This document shows positions 26,521-37,543 of a DNA stretch of 64,000 nucleotides, piece by piece. The stretch is from Prinia subflava (lineage: Eukaryota; Chordata; Aves; Passeriformes; Cisticolidae). Every line of letters begins with the position of its first letter. Positions within the stretch are counted from its first letter, which is position 1. Both the position numbers and the translations under genes were made by a program. Location of the stretch: assembly GCF_021018805.1 (NCBI RefSeq), contig NC_086257.1, positions 18,699,193 to 18,763,192 of the forward strand, in the 5' to 3' direction. A model generated the notes under the pieces. It ran no database searches, was not told the origin of the DNA, and saw only the letters and a list, made by a program, of their open reading frames with translations.

Positions 26521-27295
26521 GATTTTTTGTGGGTTTGCAAACTTTCCACATTTAAAGACTTTCAATACATTTGTGCTACACTGCAATCACAGCAACTGCA
26601 GGACCAGTGTATCCCTGGAGGTTCTAAACCTTCTACAAAACCTTTTCCCACTTCACAAATGAGGAATGGTCGGGTTACAAGTCTGCAGCACTTGTGTAGA
26701 TGAGGCCCCAATCCATGCACTGTTCCAGTGGAGTCAGTGAAAGGTTTGTGTTGGCCTCAGCAGACCCACACTGGGATCCAAACTCAGGAAAGCTTTGGAG
26801 CAATGGCCATTTGTCCATTGACATGTAGCTCTCTGGGGATCTGCAATCAGGTGCCTGGTGAAAGTGGAAAGACATGCTTTCTGCTCTTTACTTTGTCTAC
26901 ACTGATCCTTTCTGTGTGAGGATCATTTTTGTGTGGAGAACAGCATCACTACATATCCAAACCAGCTCCTCTGCAGACAAAGAAAAGCTGCTGTGCCAGG
27001 AACTGGCTGTGTGGCTGGGCAAACAACAGTAACTGTGGTGCTAAGAAACACAGCCAGGGTAAAGGCAGGACAGACCTGCTGGGAGGCAATTTCCTGTTGG
27101 TATTATTGGATAATTTGATGTGGATGATGGGTTACTCCATGGCCAGGGCTTGTATCCTCTCTCAGTGGCTGCACATTGCAGCACCAGCTCCTGCTGAGCT
27201 CATTACAAGTGGGGAGGGTGAGCTCAATGCAAACCCACTCAGAGCTCACCTTTCCTAAAGAAGTCACAATTTCTCCACAGCACTTGTTCCAGATA
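26521..27295. other. Intergenic DNA, no gene seen
   Basis: Moderately GC-rich patches give short open frames in several phases, none with recognisable similarity. Confidence 0.4.
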
Positions 27296-27299
27296 TGGG

Positions 27300-27542
27300 C
27301 AGGAGAGTACAGAATGAGTATAAACTAAACCACAAGAACTTTCACCTTCACATGAGGAGGAACTTCACACTGAGGGTGCAGAGTACTGGGACGGGCTGCA
27401 CAGGGAGGGCAGTGAGTCTCCCTCTCTGGAGACATCCCAAACCCACCTGGACATGTTCCTGTGTCACCTGCTTCAGGTGTTCAGGGGTTGGACTGGATAA
27501 CCTCCAGAGGTCCCTTCCAAGCAATATTCTGAGATTCTGTGA
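27300..27542 (+). mobile_element. CR1 LINE 3' end with ORF2 C-terminal remnant
   Basis: On the + strand the sequence encodes NEYKLNHKNFHLHMRRNFTLRV, as parts of one frame, corresponding to the CR1 ORF2 C-terminal K-L-x-H-R-K-F-x-L-N-M-R-x-N-F motif. A frameshift follows. It then runs into GGTTGGACTGGATAACCTCC and AGAGGTCCCTTCCAAGCAAT, and finishes with GATTCTGTGA, the canonical CR1 3' end. It is 5' truncated to about 240 bases and dead. It is better preserved than the two long relics nearby, so it is a younger, avian-age insertion. Confidence 0.9.
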
Positions 27543-30500
27543 AGCAGCAGCCTTGCTCCAACACGTGCCACCACCAGCAGGAGAGGTGACCAGCACAGAG
27601 CTGGACTGCTGCCCCAGTTACCCTACACATCAAACTGGGGCAACAAGGGACATGCAACACACAAAACAGGGCCACAACAACAGAAACTGCAACTGAAACA
27701 GGACTGGGAGTTTGTAATTACACTGGTTACAATCTGTAATAATGTGATATTATTCTTCATTCTGCTGACAAGTTCTGAGCTGGTGTTTACTAACAGATAC
27801 AGAGCTACAGGTGAATAAAACTAGTGTGACTCCAACATAATGAAGAATTATACTGTTAGTATCCTACTCACACCATCTACAATCTAATTGCCATTTGTTA
27901 CTGTGGCTGGTAGTTTCTACATTGAGTCTTTTTAATTAAACCTTGTATATGCATCATTAGCAAAACTTTTAGCTTTTTAAAATTAATTTTGGATTGTGTC
28001 TTGTTCAAATTCATTATTCATTAAAGCATGTAAAGAATCTCAAAAACCTTCTTTATATGTATTCCCTAAACATATATAAACACATTAGCATAGGAAAAGA
28101 ATGTGTAAATACACATAATATAATTAGCACTTTCACTAATGCGTGGTTGTACCTTTCATACCTTACAACTGCCACTAGAAAACAAAGTATAAAGTGTAAT
28201 TAGAATCTGTCAGAACTAACAATATTACAAATTCTAATTGTATGTTATTGATAAAGTTTAACACTATTAATATATTAATTTTGACAGGTTTTTGCAACCT
28301 CACTTGAGTCTATAAGGCAGGTTATTTTCAGCAGTTAATTTTTAATCAGCTCCGTGTTTTCACAAATTAGGCCAATTATTCTCAGTTAGCAGAAAATAGC
28401 ATTAACAAAAATATTCATTAATGATAATGTTCGTAAAGATCTATTTCTCAATAAAATATAGGCACAAGGCATAAATGAACCCAAAGAGTTTCCATGTATG
28501 CAGATTACTTATCTCCATGGTTACATGAGCTGATAGACTGATGTTTTATACAACGTATATGCACCAAAACATTAATCTGTTATTGAACAAAGCAGCAAAT
28601 CTGTGTCTTTATGACCAAACATGCTATTGTTGGATATTGGCAACACAATGTGTTGTCACACATGAGAAACCCCCAGAGATTCAGAGGGATCTGAGCAGCA
28701 CCCTTGAGTGAGGGATGCACAAACCTGCTGGGCTTCAGGGGCACAAGTTCCCCAAATTGACCCCTCCAAGTCCCCAATGTTACAAACTCATCCCCCTCAA
28801 TCTGCATTTAAAAACTCTTCCATGGGAAACTTTGTTGCACACAACACATGGAGGATATTCTCACTTTTCTACATGAAGTGTGCAGGCCTGTTTATCAGGG
28901 CAAGAATTTTCTAATAAAAATCGTGACTCACCCTTGCCATGAGGTTTCTTGGGGTGGAAATCACAGACCCTGCCATTCCAATCCCTGTTAATGAAGAATG
29001 TTAGGATGAGTGTTGTTAACTTGGAATCGATATAAATGGTCTTGTGCAGTTTCACAGTCAGTGATTTAAGAGTATTTTTTAAAGTTTGCAGGATGACATC
29101 AATATCAGTAAGGTTTAAAGGAATGAAATATCCACCACCTCCCAGGGGTAGCTAAGTGTCAGGGTTTTGTCAGGTAGCTGCCAGCTTCTCCAAAATCATT
29201 CTGTGCACTTTGTATTTCTGAGAATGTCCCTGCACTCTCATTACTGTCTTCAGGCTTCCCAATAGCCCCAGTTACCCCAGCAAAATATTCAAAAACAAAA
29301 CCTGAGCATTTATTTGTAAAATGAAGGATTTTTATTTGACTTCCTTCAAATTTCCCCTGGTAATTTAATATTAATTAAAATCTGCTGAGCCATATGGTGA
29401 CTTTTCTTTTTCTTAACAAACATTATGACTTTCATATTTTCTACCATGATTTTTTTCCATTTTTGCCATAACAAACAACAAAGCTTAGCGAGATCATAGC
29501 ACACAGGCATCACTGGCTTCAAATATTAATGCAGCCACAGAGACAGACCAAAAGGGACCACAAAAGAAAAATGTTTTCAAAGCATTTTAAGCAAATGAAC
29601 CTTGTGTGATTATCTATGCCCTGTAACAAAACAGATTTTCACATTCACAAAACAGATTTTCACATTCACAAACAGAGCAGAGTCAGAGAAAATCATGGAT
29701 CCTGGCACTCACCTGTTTCTAAGCTGTAAAGAACTTGCCTTTATATGTACGGTACAGAATTACATTAATGCTTTCTGTGCCACGCAGTACTGGATTTTTT
29801 AAATTGCAGTATAACTGAGCAATAAAGATCATACATTGAATCCAGATTAGGACTAGGTGGAGAGAGAAACAATCTCTCTGCAGCTTCTTCTTGTGAAGAA
29901 TGAGAGCAAAGGCAGAGTCTACACCTGTGGCAGCAGAGCACTTGTGAGTGTGGCTTGGGCTGAACCACATTTTGGTTTTTTAAAGAAAAGCTCCTCAAGC
30001 AGGAGCTGCTGCCAGCCCCTCTGTCCCTGCACACATCTCCCTCAGCTCTGCTCTGCCAGCGTTCTCCCTGACCAGTGACAAGCGATTTAGTCCCTGCTAA
30101 GGGAAAAGGCAAAAGCTGGATCTATCTGGCTTTACTGGCTCTCTCAAATCCTGCCAAAATGTGACATCAGGATGCCATCACATCAACAAATTGTGCAACA
30201 AATGCACCCGCTGCAGATGCATTAGGGAAAATGGCTGTGACACACTGCACTGTTAATCTCTGGCGTTTGGATCTTGACAAATTCTGCCAATGTTTGTCCC
30301 TCACAAGTAACATAGCATGAATAACCATTGCTAAATTAACAACTCTTCTACTATAAGTGTGATTTTCATACCCCGTAAGAAAAATGTAAATCACGATGCA
30401 TATACTTAGGTTTAGAAAAAGGAGATATTGCTACACTCTGGCATTGACAAATTTCCTCCAGTTTTCCCCTTGAGAAAAATACAAGAGCCTCAGATTTAAA

Positions 30501-31690
30501 ACAGCAATAACAATAAAAAAACAGTAAGAAAAAGATATTTTCAAGTGCCTTAGAAACATTCAGCCACTATAGAAAACGTGCACACTGACACAGGAATGGA
30601 CACTGGATCTACTGTAGTCAGAGTGAAAAATTACACCTCCAAGATTACTAAAAGCTAAAGAGTCTAATAAATCTCAACAAACAGCAAAGACATCAGGGCT
30701 CCAAGTATAAACAGGACTTTTTTTTTTTTTTCACTTAGATCTAAACATAAATTGAGCACAAAGCCAGTCAAATATTTACATCTGAAAAATCTGTTGTCCA
30801 TATTTTGTATTTTAAGTGAAACCAAGGTCATTCAAGTCTGATATTTTCACCTAAGTGCAGTCACCCGTTGTGAAGTTTTACAGTGATATATGTTTAACAT
30901 GTATGAACAATCCCAAAGATGTATTTTAAGCTCATCAGCTCTTAATTGAGATTTTCAAAGCGGCTTAAGGGATTTAGACAAAAAATATTCATTTCTTATT
31001 TCCTTTTATCACCAATACATGGCTAAACTCCTCGGCTGCTCGGAAAATCTCAGTGAGCTGGATATGTATTCACTGGATGTAAGAGAACTGTCATGTTTGC
31101 TATCTATCTAAAAGATAAAACTCTTAAGCCTAAGTGAAAAAAATAATTGGATAGATTTTGCTTATGCCATCACTGAAGACTTTACAAACTCATGTTCTGC
31201 AAAAATCCTTTTTTTTTTTAGCTGAATAGGAGCACTTCAAAAAGGCTTTTTTAGTCAGCTGAAATGAGAGCTCTGATGATACAAATGTGCTGCTTTCAGG
31301 AATAAGAAATCTCTTTTGCATTGCTCTAGTACAGGAGTGTGCTTAAGGTTGGATTGCTCTGGTCTATCAAAAGCATCACAAAGTTTTGTGTAGTTTAATA
31401 GTGAAACTAGAGAGTTCAGTGCCAAGAAATTACACAATCTAGCAGATTCAAGGCGCTGGAGGTTTTCTGTGCTACTGAATATAGAAACACTGGGTAGGAC
31501 AGAAATTTACGATGAAATTGAAGCAGCTGCTCCTTTTAGCAGATTGGGAGTTTCAGGTTTGAGGTGGCGAAGTGGAGAAAAAAGCTGGATCCAAGATGAT
31601 GCAGGTGTCTCCTGCAGGATTTAGCCAGGCCTGTTGTGCCAGTTTGCAAGGTCAGAATTCTGCACGTACGGGCCAGTGCCAGATTTTTGC
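27543..31690. other. Gene-poor region upstream of the CpG island
   Basis: No exon was recognised. It holds an exact 21-base tandem pair at 29628-29669 and a T run of about 14 at 30719-30732. Upstream control elements of the gene beginning near 31.7-32.8 kb could lie here, but I cannot point to one from sequence alone. Confidence 0.4.
29628..29669. repeat. Exact 21-bp tandem duplication
   Basis: AAAACAGATTTTCACATTCAC occurs twice head to tail without a mismatch, and a third partial copy begins at 29670. The absence of divergence suggests a recent event or replication slippage. Confidence 0.95.
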
Positions 31691-31691
31691 C

Positions 31692-31698
31692 TATTTAA
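31692..31698 (+). promoter_or_regulatory. Possible TATA-like element
   Basis: TATTTAA sits at the left edge of the CpG island. A start site 25-30 bases downstream would fall near 31720-31728. The element is weak evidence alone, but it precedes a candidate non-coding exon that ends at a donor-like site at 31820. Confidence 0.25.
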
Positions 31699-31719
31699 GT
31701 GTCTTTGGCAAGCGTTGAA

Positions 31720-31819
31720 AAACGCTACTAAGCGACACTCCCAAGCCAGAACAAGAGTCTCCTGATATTTTCTGGGAATCACAACAGATCACGTCCGCTC
31801 CTCATACGCAGAGCACAAG
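31720..31819 (+). other. Candidate non-coding first exon
   Basis: If the TATTTAA element is used, transcription would begin near 31720 and reach CACAAG|GTAGGG at 31819/31820, a plausible though not ideal donor. An acceptor candidate (long pyrimidine tract ending TGTAG at 32715) lies about 0.9 kb downstream, before the ATG exon. This two-exon 5' UTR model is inferred. A single unspliced 5' UTR within the island is the main alternative. Confidence 0.25.
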
Positions 31820-32216
31820 GTAGGGCCCGGCCCGGTCCTTTTGCGAAACCCGGTTAATCGCGGCGGGGATCGCGGCTGCCGCTCCCGCTCCGCGGGCAGC
31901 GACCATTGCCGGGATGCGCTCCCTGCGAGCCCGCTCCGCTCCACGCGGGGAGGCCAAACCCGCGGAGGCTCCGGGGCCACATCCAGCTTGTGCCGAGCCC
32001 CGGCTCCGGGACGCTCCGGTTTTTGGCGTTATGTTTAGGAGGGCTTTTTTTTCTCGGGTTGTTTTGATTTTTTTTTTTTCTTATAATGTCTGCAGCGGGA
32101 GCCGCCAGCCCCGGCGGGCGCTGGGGCCGGGGGAGCGCGGCTCCAGTGGGACCCGGCGGCTCCGCCCGCGGCCGCGGGGCTCCGCGCCTTCCCTGGATGC
32201 TGCGCGCTCCCCCTGC

Positions 32217-32275
32217 GGAGGGAAGGAGGGAGGGGAGAAGGGAGGAGAGAAGGAAGGAGGAGGAGGGAAGGGGGG
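32217..32275 (+). repeat. 59-base pure purine tract in the CpG island
   Basis: Every base from 32217 to 32275 is A or G, arranged as imperfect GGAAGGAGGGAG modules. It is followed by G-run-rich sequence to about 32345 (GGGG repeated with short loops). Such strand-asymmetric tracts can form triplexes or, with the following G runs, G-quadruplexes in promoters. That is a property of the sequence class and is not shown here. Confidence 0.85.
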
Positions 32276-32645
32276 CGGGAAGGAGGCCGGGGCTGCCGGC
32301 GGGAGGCGGGGGAGGGCGGCCGGGGCCGGGGCCGCCAGGCCGGGGCGGCTGCAGCGGGACGAGGCGCGGCGCGGGCGGGCGGGCGAGGCCCGGCAACAGC
32401 GGCGGCCCCGCTGCGCTCCGCCCCGCGGCTCTCCCCGCCCGGCCGCCCCGCAGCCCTGCCCGGGTCCGCCCGCCTGCCCAGCACCCCCGGGCAGCGGCTC
32501 CTGGGCAGCGCCAGCACCGCCTGGCAGGGGGAAACAGAGGCAGCGAGGCAAGAGGAGGGCAAACAGCTCTGGGTGACTGAAACCGGTACAGGAGCTGCCA
32601 GGACAAACGGAGCTTTAGCCAAAAATAGCTCGTTCAGGGTTAGGC

Positions 32646-32715
32646 TTTTTTTTTTCCTTTTTTTTCTTTTTTTTTTTTTTTTTCCCTTTTTTTTTTTTTT
32701 TTTCCTCTCCTGTAG
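32646..32715 (+). repeat. Long T-rich tract ending in a 3' splice-site-like TGTAG
   Basis: About 60 bases of T with occasional C run from 32646, then CCTCTCCTGTAG at 32704-32715. This is an unusually strong polypyrimidine tract plus acceptor AG, 70 bases before the start codon at 32786. If used, the ATG exon begins at 32716. The tract could also simply be an expanded T run in the 5' UTR. On the minus strand it creates a spurious Lys-rich open frame. Confidence 0.7.
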
Positions 32716-32785
32716 CGGAGCGGCCGGGAGCGGTGCCCCCCGCGCAGACCCGCCGGCCCGAGGGGCAGCCCGGCAGCCCGGCACG

Positions 32786-32806
32786 ATGTACCAGGGACAC
32801 ATGCAG
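32786..32806 (+). CDS. First coding exon (partial), seven codons MYQGHMQ
   Basis: ATG at 32786 opens a frame of seven codons (Met-Tyr-Gln-Gly-His-Met-Gln) ending in CAG|GTAAGC, a near-consensus donor at 32806/32807 in phase 0. The context GGCACGATG has A at -4 and C at -3, so the start context is moderate, but the exon lies inside a CpG island just after a strong acceptor-like site. Reading through the donor instead gives a GC-biased 45-residue tail with no resemblance to a known protein. The rest of the gene must lie to the right, probably beyond this window. Seven residues are too few for identification, so no symbol is offered. The exon could also be 5' UTR with an unused ATG. Confidence 0.5.
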
Positions 32807-33767
32807 GTAAGCGGCCGCGGGCGGCTCCGGGGGCTCCGGCGGGCTCCGCCGAAACGCGGCTCTGGGAAGTTGCGGTGGGTCGAGCGGAGGGGAGATGCCA
32901 TCCTGGGACAGGGCAACAAGTGACCTGGTGCGCCGTGACCGCGGCACCCCGGCTCGGGGGCAAAGGGAGCGGCGCGCCTGGGGCTGGCGCTGCTCACCGG
33001 GGGAGAGAGGATGGCAAAGGGGTTCTGTCAACTTTGTAACTAGGTGAAGTTCTCTGTGTATTTTTCCATGTATGACGCCTGCTTGTTCAAACAGATTCAA
33101 GGGAGTATTCCAGGGCAAACATTGTTATGGCATGCTTTAAGTGACACATGTCTCCTGCCATCCTCTTGATGCATCTCTTCCTGTATGTCAAGTGAAGGGC
33201 AAACAATAAGGGAAAAGACAGAGCACTTGCTTTGCAAAATCTGCAAAGGTTTCACACCACACTCAAACTGTCGATTTGCTCAGTGTGTTGCGTTTAAAGG
33301 TGATGGATTTCTATTCTTCCCTCCCGACACGGGATGAGGATTGATTTTGCTAAGCCAGGGAATGACTTTGTAGAATGAATTCAAACACTTGGCAAAGAGA
33401 CTCGAAGATTTTAGGCAGAAATCTTGTCTCATAATCCTAATGATTGCCTTGGCAGAATACCCCCCTCCCTGATAAAAACATTCTACTGCCTTGGACCTGA
33501 TGGCTTTAACCTTGACTCCCGCTCTCCTTCACATGGCTCTTCTTTGGAAAGCCAAGTCTGCTTTGAAGGAAGTATCAAAGTGGAGTAAAGGTTTACATTG
33601 GTTTTCCAGATTCATCCCAATCTGGCTTGGTGTTCAGTGCCAGAATCAGATGCTTTTATCACACACAGTGGCCCCAGCCTTGTGTGTGGTGCTGTCAGCA
33701 GTGAGGCTGTTCAGAGAGGAGCTGCAGCCTCGGGAGTGCGAGCTGACCACTTCTGTTTGGTGTGGCT
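32807..33767 (+). other. Proximal first intron
   Basis: The sequence after the donor loses CpG richness by about 33.0 kb and then resembles ordinary AT-rich intron. A 98-codon open frame at 33491-33787 has no recognisable similarity and runs into the minisatellite, so I do not call it a gene. Confidence 0.4.
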
Positions 33768-35010
33768 GCACAGCACCTAGACACTGACTGAATAGATATA
33801 GGGGACAGCACAGCACCTAAACACTGCCTGAATGGTGACAGGGGACAGCACAGCACCTAGACACTGACTGAATGGTGACAGGGGACAGCAGAGCACCTAA
33901 ACACTGCCTGAATGGTGACAGGGGACAGCACAGCACCTAAACACTGCCTGAATGGTCACAGGGGACAGCAGAGCACCTAAACACTGCCTGAATGGTGACA
34001 GGGGACAGCACAGCTCCTAAACACTGACTGAATGTCGACAGGGGACAGCACAGCACCTAAACACTGCCTGAATGGTGATAGGGGACAGCACAGCACCTAA
34101 ACACTGACTGAATGTCCACAGGGGACAGCACAGCACCTAAACACTGCCTGAATGGTGATAGGGGACAGCACAGCACCTAAACACTGGCTGAATGGTGACA
34201 GGGGACAGCACAGCATCTAAACACTGCCTGAATGGTGACAGGGGACAGCACAGCACCTAAACACTGACTGAATGGTGGTGGGGGACAGCACAGCACCTAA
34301 ACACTGCCTGAATGGTGGTGGGGGACAGCACAGCATCTAAACACTGACTGAATGGTGGTGGGGGACAGCACAGCACCTAAACACTGGCTGAATGGTGACA
34401 GGGGACAGCACAGCATCTAAACACTGACTGAATGGTGGTGGGGGACAGCACAGCACCTAAACACTGACTGAATGGTGGTGGGGGACAGCACAGCACCTAA
34501 ACACTGACTGAATGGTGGTGGGGGACAGCACAGCACCTAAACACTGACTGAATGGTGGTGGGGGACAGCACAGCACCTAAACACTGGCTGAATGGTGACA
34601 GGGGACAGCACAGCATCTAAACACTGACTGAATGGTGACAGGGGACAGCACAGCATCTAAACACTGACTGAATGGTGACAGGGGACAGCACAGCATCTAA
34701 ACACTGACTGAATGGTGACAGGGGACAGCACAGCACCTAAACACTGGCTGAATGGTGACAGGGGACAGCACAGCATCTAAACACTGACTGAATGGTGACA
34801 GGGGACAGCACAGCATCTAAACACTGACTGAATGGTGACAGGGGACAGCACAGCACCTAAACACTGGCTGAATGGTGACAGGGGACAGCACAGCATCTAA
34901 ACACTGACTGAATGGTGGTGGGGGACAGCACAGCACCTAGACACTGACTGAATGGTGGTGGGGGACAGCACAGCATCTAAACACTGACTGAATGGTGGTG
35001 GGGGACAGCA
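33768..35010. repeat. 40-bp minisatellite, about 31 copies, in first intron
   Basis: A strictly 40-base unit (ACACTGACTGAATGGTGACA then GGGGACAGCACAGCACCTAA) repeats without indels from 33781 to 35010, preceded by a 13-base partial copy. Variants occur at defined sites: GACTG, GCCTG or GGCTG; TGACA or TGGTG; CACC or CATC. They cluster. Left copies favour GCCTG, 34261-34580 favours TGGTG, and 34581-34900 shows a recurring order of variants with periods of about 120-160 bases. Since 40 is not a multiple of three, no long open frame arises. The lack of indels and the higher-order pattern suggest recent amplification and probable length polymorphism. Confidence 0.97.
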
Positions 35011-37393
35011 GGCAGTGTCAGAGCTGGAGCTGTGCACGATGCAGACGAGTTAAGAGTTCTCTGATTCAGCACTGCCTTCCAGAACTGAATGATACCAGTT
35101 ACCCTTTCCTGTTTGTGTTATCTGGTTGCAGCAGGGATAAATAATGTGTCATAATACTGCTCCTAATAGGGGAGCAAACAGGTTTTGACAAGAGATGTAA
35201 TCAGTGGAGGGAGTGTGCGTATTACCGTTTATTTCTGATAATAAGGTTAAAACACAAAGCCAATCCTATAAATAATGCTACTGGATGGGACGTTGCCAAA
35301 TAGGTATTTACATCCTTAAGAAAGCAGAAGTTCTTTGCTGTGAGTTACATCTTGCAAGATTTCAACAGACGTAGTGCTTTATAAAAGGAAATCTAATGGA
35401 ATCTTGAGGTGTCTCACAGCATTATAAATTTTCTGAGTCATTAAAAGATTGAAATCAAACTTGCAAGAGGAAATAAGGTCAAAACATGCAAATATGTTGT
35501 GACTGCTGTACTTTATTTTTTTTTCTTTCAAAATACTTTTATTTTTCTAGCTCAGATATAATAAAATTCTAACCAAATTCTCTTAAAAGTCTTGCTGAAG
35601 TAAAAATACTATTCCTGTTGAGTACACTTGTCATTTTTAAAAACAAAAGCCCACCTCAGTTCATCATCCAAACTTTTGAATATATTTTTGTCCTAACAGG
35701 AAGCGTTAATGAGCTTCAGATAACATCTGCAAAGCTTAAAGCCTTAGGAGAGATTTTCATGTTTAGTATATCCTTAATTAGAGCCTTTAGGTGAGTCAGG
35801 CAAAGACAATAAGAAGCTAATTTCTTTGCAATGAAATGATCTACTGTAATGTTGATTAAACCATGTTGGAACATAAACTAAGTTACCATACAAATACATT
35901 ATCCAACCTCATGCTCAGAAAAATGTCGGCACATTTTAAGCATTATAGATCCTTTCTTAGTATCCGAGACTTCTAAGACTTTTACTAATTTAGGAAGAAT
36001 AATTTGCAATTACCTGTTAATATAAAATAAGGTGAACCATAAACCCATCATAATCTGGGCAGATCAAGTCAGACACATAAGTCAGTTACCCTGGACTCCT
36101 AAGCAAAAATAATCTCATTTTTCAAGCACTGAGCCCTTAATAAAACTTACACTTCTTGAAGAGAAGGTGGGGCGTTTAGCTGGGTAAACTCCACTACCTG
36201 GGTACATCTAAATACAAAATGATGGGCCAATATATAATGCTTGATCCTAGACTCTTTAAAGCAATCGCTCTTCTGAAATTAACAGGATCAAATGTAGGAT
36301 CTGATTTTAGAATTCCAGTCATCATTTCCCTTTTTCCTACTGTTCTGCTCTCAGTTATAAAAGTAAAATCTGCCGAATTAATTCCATAGTCCACTTATTT
36401 TAGAAGGTGTTTGCAGAACATGTTTCACCAATAACCTGCTGTAACTCAGCTGCTTCTTGGAATGCTCTAAAAGGGGAGAACCTTAACAACGGTAACAAGG
36501 TAATAAGCATAATTACAGAGATTGGGAATTCACTTATCTTGGAGAGGCATCAATCATTAGCAGCTCCAGTGGGGAATTTCTCACTAAGCTCAGCAAATTT
36601 TGCGAGTGTAGATGAAATATACTTTGCATTTAAGCTCTGCTGAAGTCCAGCGCCAAAAGTACTTTACCACGCCAGGCTATAATGTGTGTATCTCTTCTAA
36701 TGTTTTGTTTATAGTACAGATTAGGTTTGTTGGTTGTTTTTTTGGTTGTTTTTTTTCCAAAAGCCAAAAAATCACTTCGTTTGTTCCAAGGACTTAGGTT
36801 TAGATATTCTTTTTACTGGTTTCTAAGTGAAGCCTTACAACACCGAAAGACTAGAGAGGTCCTAGGCTACAATTCCAAAGGCAATTTAAAACATCTAAAA
36901 GGAAGGTGTATCCTGCCTTCCCGTTTCCAGGCGCCTTTCTGTAGGATTTGCTTTTGTGATCACTTGTGCACTACATGCTTTCGGGTAGAACACCAGGAGA
37001 GAGGTGAAGTGGCCTTGCAGAGAGCCAGCAGCACACCCAGAGGAGTCCAGTGCCACGGGAGCTCTTTCACAGCTCTCCCACCATCCCAAGGAGCTCCAGC
37101 GTTGGATTTCTCCGTGTTTACCGCGCGGTTGGGTTTGCGCGGTGACGGCGCCGAGCAGAGCAGGGACTGCCGTGGGTGCTGGGGCATCAGCTGCCCCTCC
37201 TGAGCCTGGGGCTGAGGCTTCTGCAGGAGAAAGGAACTCCAGATGAGGTGCACGGGTTGTTTGTCCACAAATGTACAACCTCGGTTATGTAAGGAGTCCT
37301 GTTTAATTCAGTAGATGTGGGCTCTGACAGGACGGAACCTGACGGATGCAGGAGCACACCCTGGGATTCTCAGATAAGGCAGAAGAGCCAAGT
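35011..37393 (+). other. Intronic DNA with a small CpG cluster
   Basis: Mostly AT-rich with no exon recognised. A short patch at about 37095-37185 holds ten or so CpGs (for example TTTACCGCGCGGTTGGG and GTGACGGCGCCGAGC), which stands out in this background. It also gives overlapping 80-158-codon open frames, with no known domain. Confidence 0.4.
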
Positions 37394-37543
37394 CTAAGTG
37401 CTGAATTGTACAGGTGAAAGAGATTATTTGTCTCTCAGGATCATGTGTGCAATCCTGTGTGCTGAATTGAATCCTAAGTGCTGAATTGTACAGGTGAAAG
37501 AGAGTGTTTTTCTCTCAGGATCATGTGTGCAATCCTGTGTGTG
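37394..37543. repeat. 80-bp tandem duplication, two copies
   Basis: A block starting CTAAGTGCTGAATTGTACAG at 37394 is repeated starting at 37474, continuing through GGATCATGTGTGCAATCCTG. Differences are few (for example GATTATTTG versus GAGTGTTTTT), so the event is fairly recent. The second copy is slightly shorter than the first. Confidence 0.92.

Larger units (their letters stand above)
31790..33000 (+). promoter_or_regulatory. CpG-island promoter
   Basis: GC content and CpG density rise abruptly near 31.8 kb and fall after about 33.0 kb, against an AT-rich background. GC-box-like sites (such as GGGGGCGGGA at 32271-32280 and GGGGCGGCTG near 32342) are frequent, and no strong TATA element sits close to the start codon. 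The island encloses the only convincing start exon in the window, on the + strand. Several open frames of 100-320 codons on both strands, rich in Pro, Arg, Gly and Ala, result from high GC and are not genes. Confidence 0.9.

Noticed and set aside
31854..33118. Open frames of 100-320 codons on both strands across the CpG island
   Set aside because: They are Pro/Arg/Gly/Ala-rich, overlap each other in all frames, and end in Lys or Phe runs made by the T tract. High GC removes stop codons. No domain is visible.
33768..35010. CRISPR-like regular array
   Set aside because: The entire 40-base unit repeats with no unique spacers, and the context is a vertebrate intron. It is a minisatellite.
36727..37278. 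158- and 127-codon open frames around the mini CpG cluster
   Set aside because: Both strands are open over the same bases, composition-driven, with no family resemblance.
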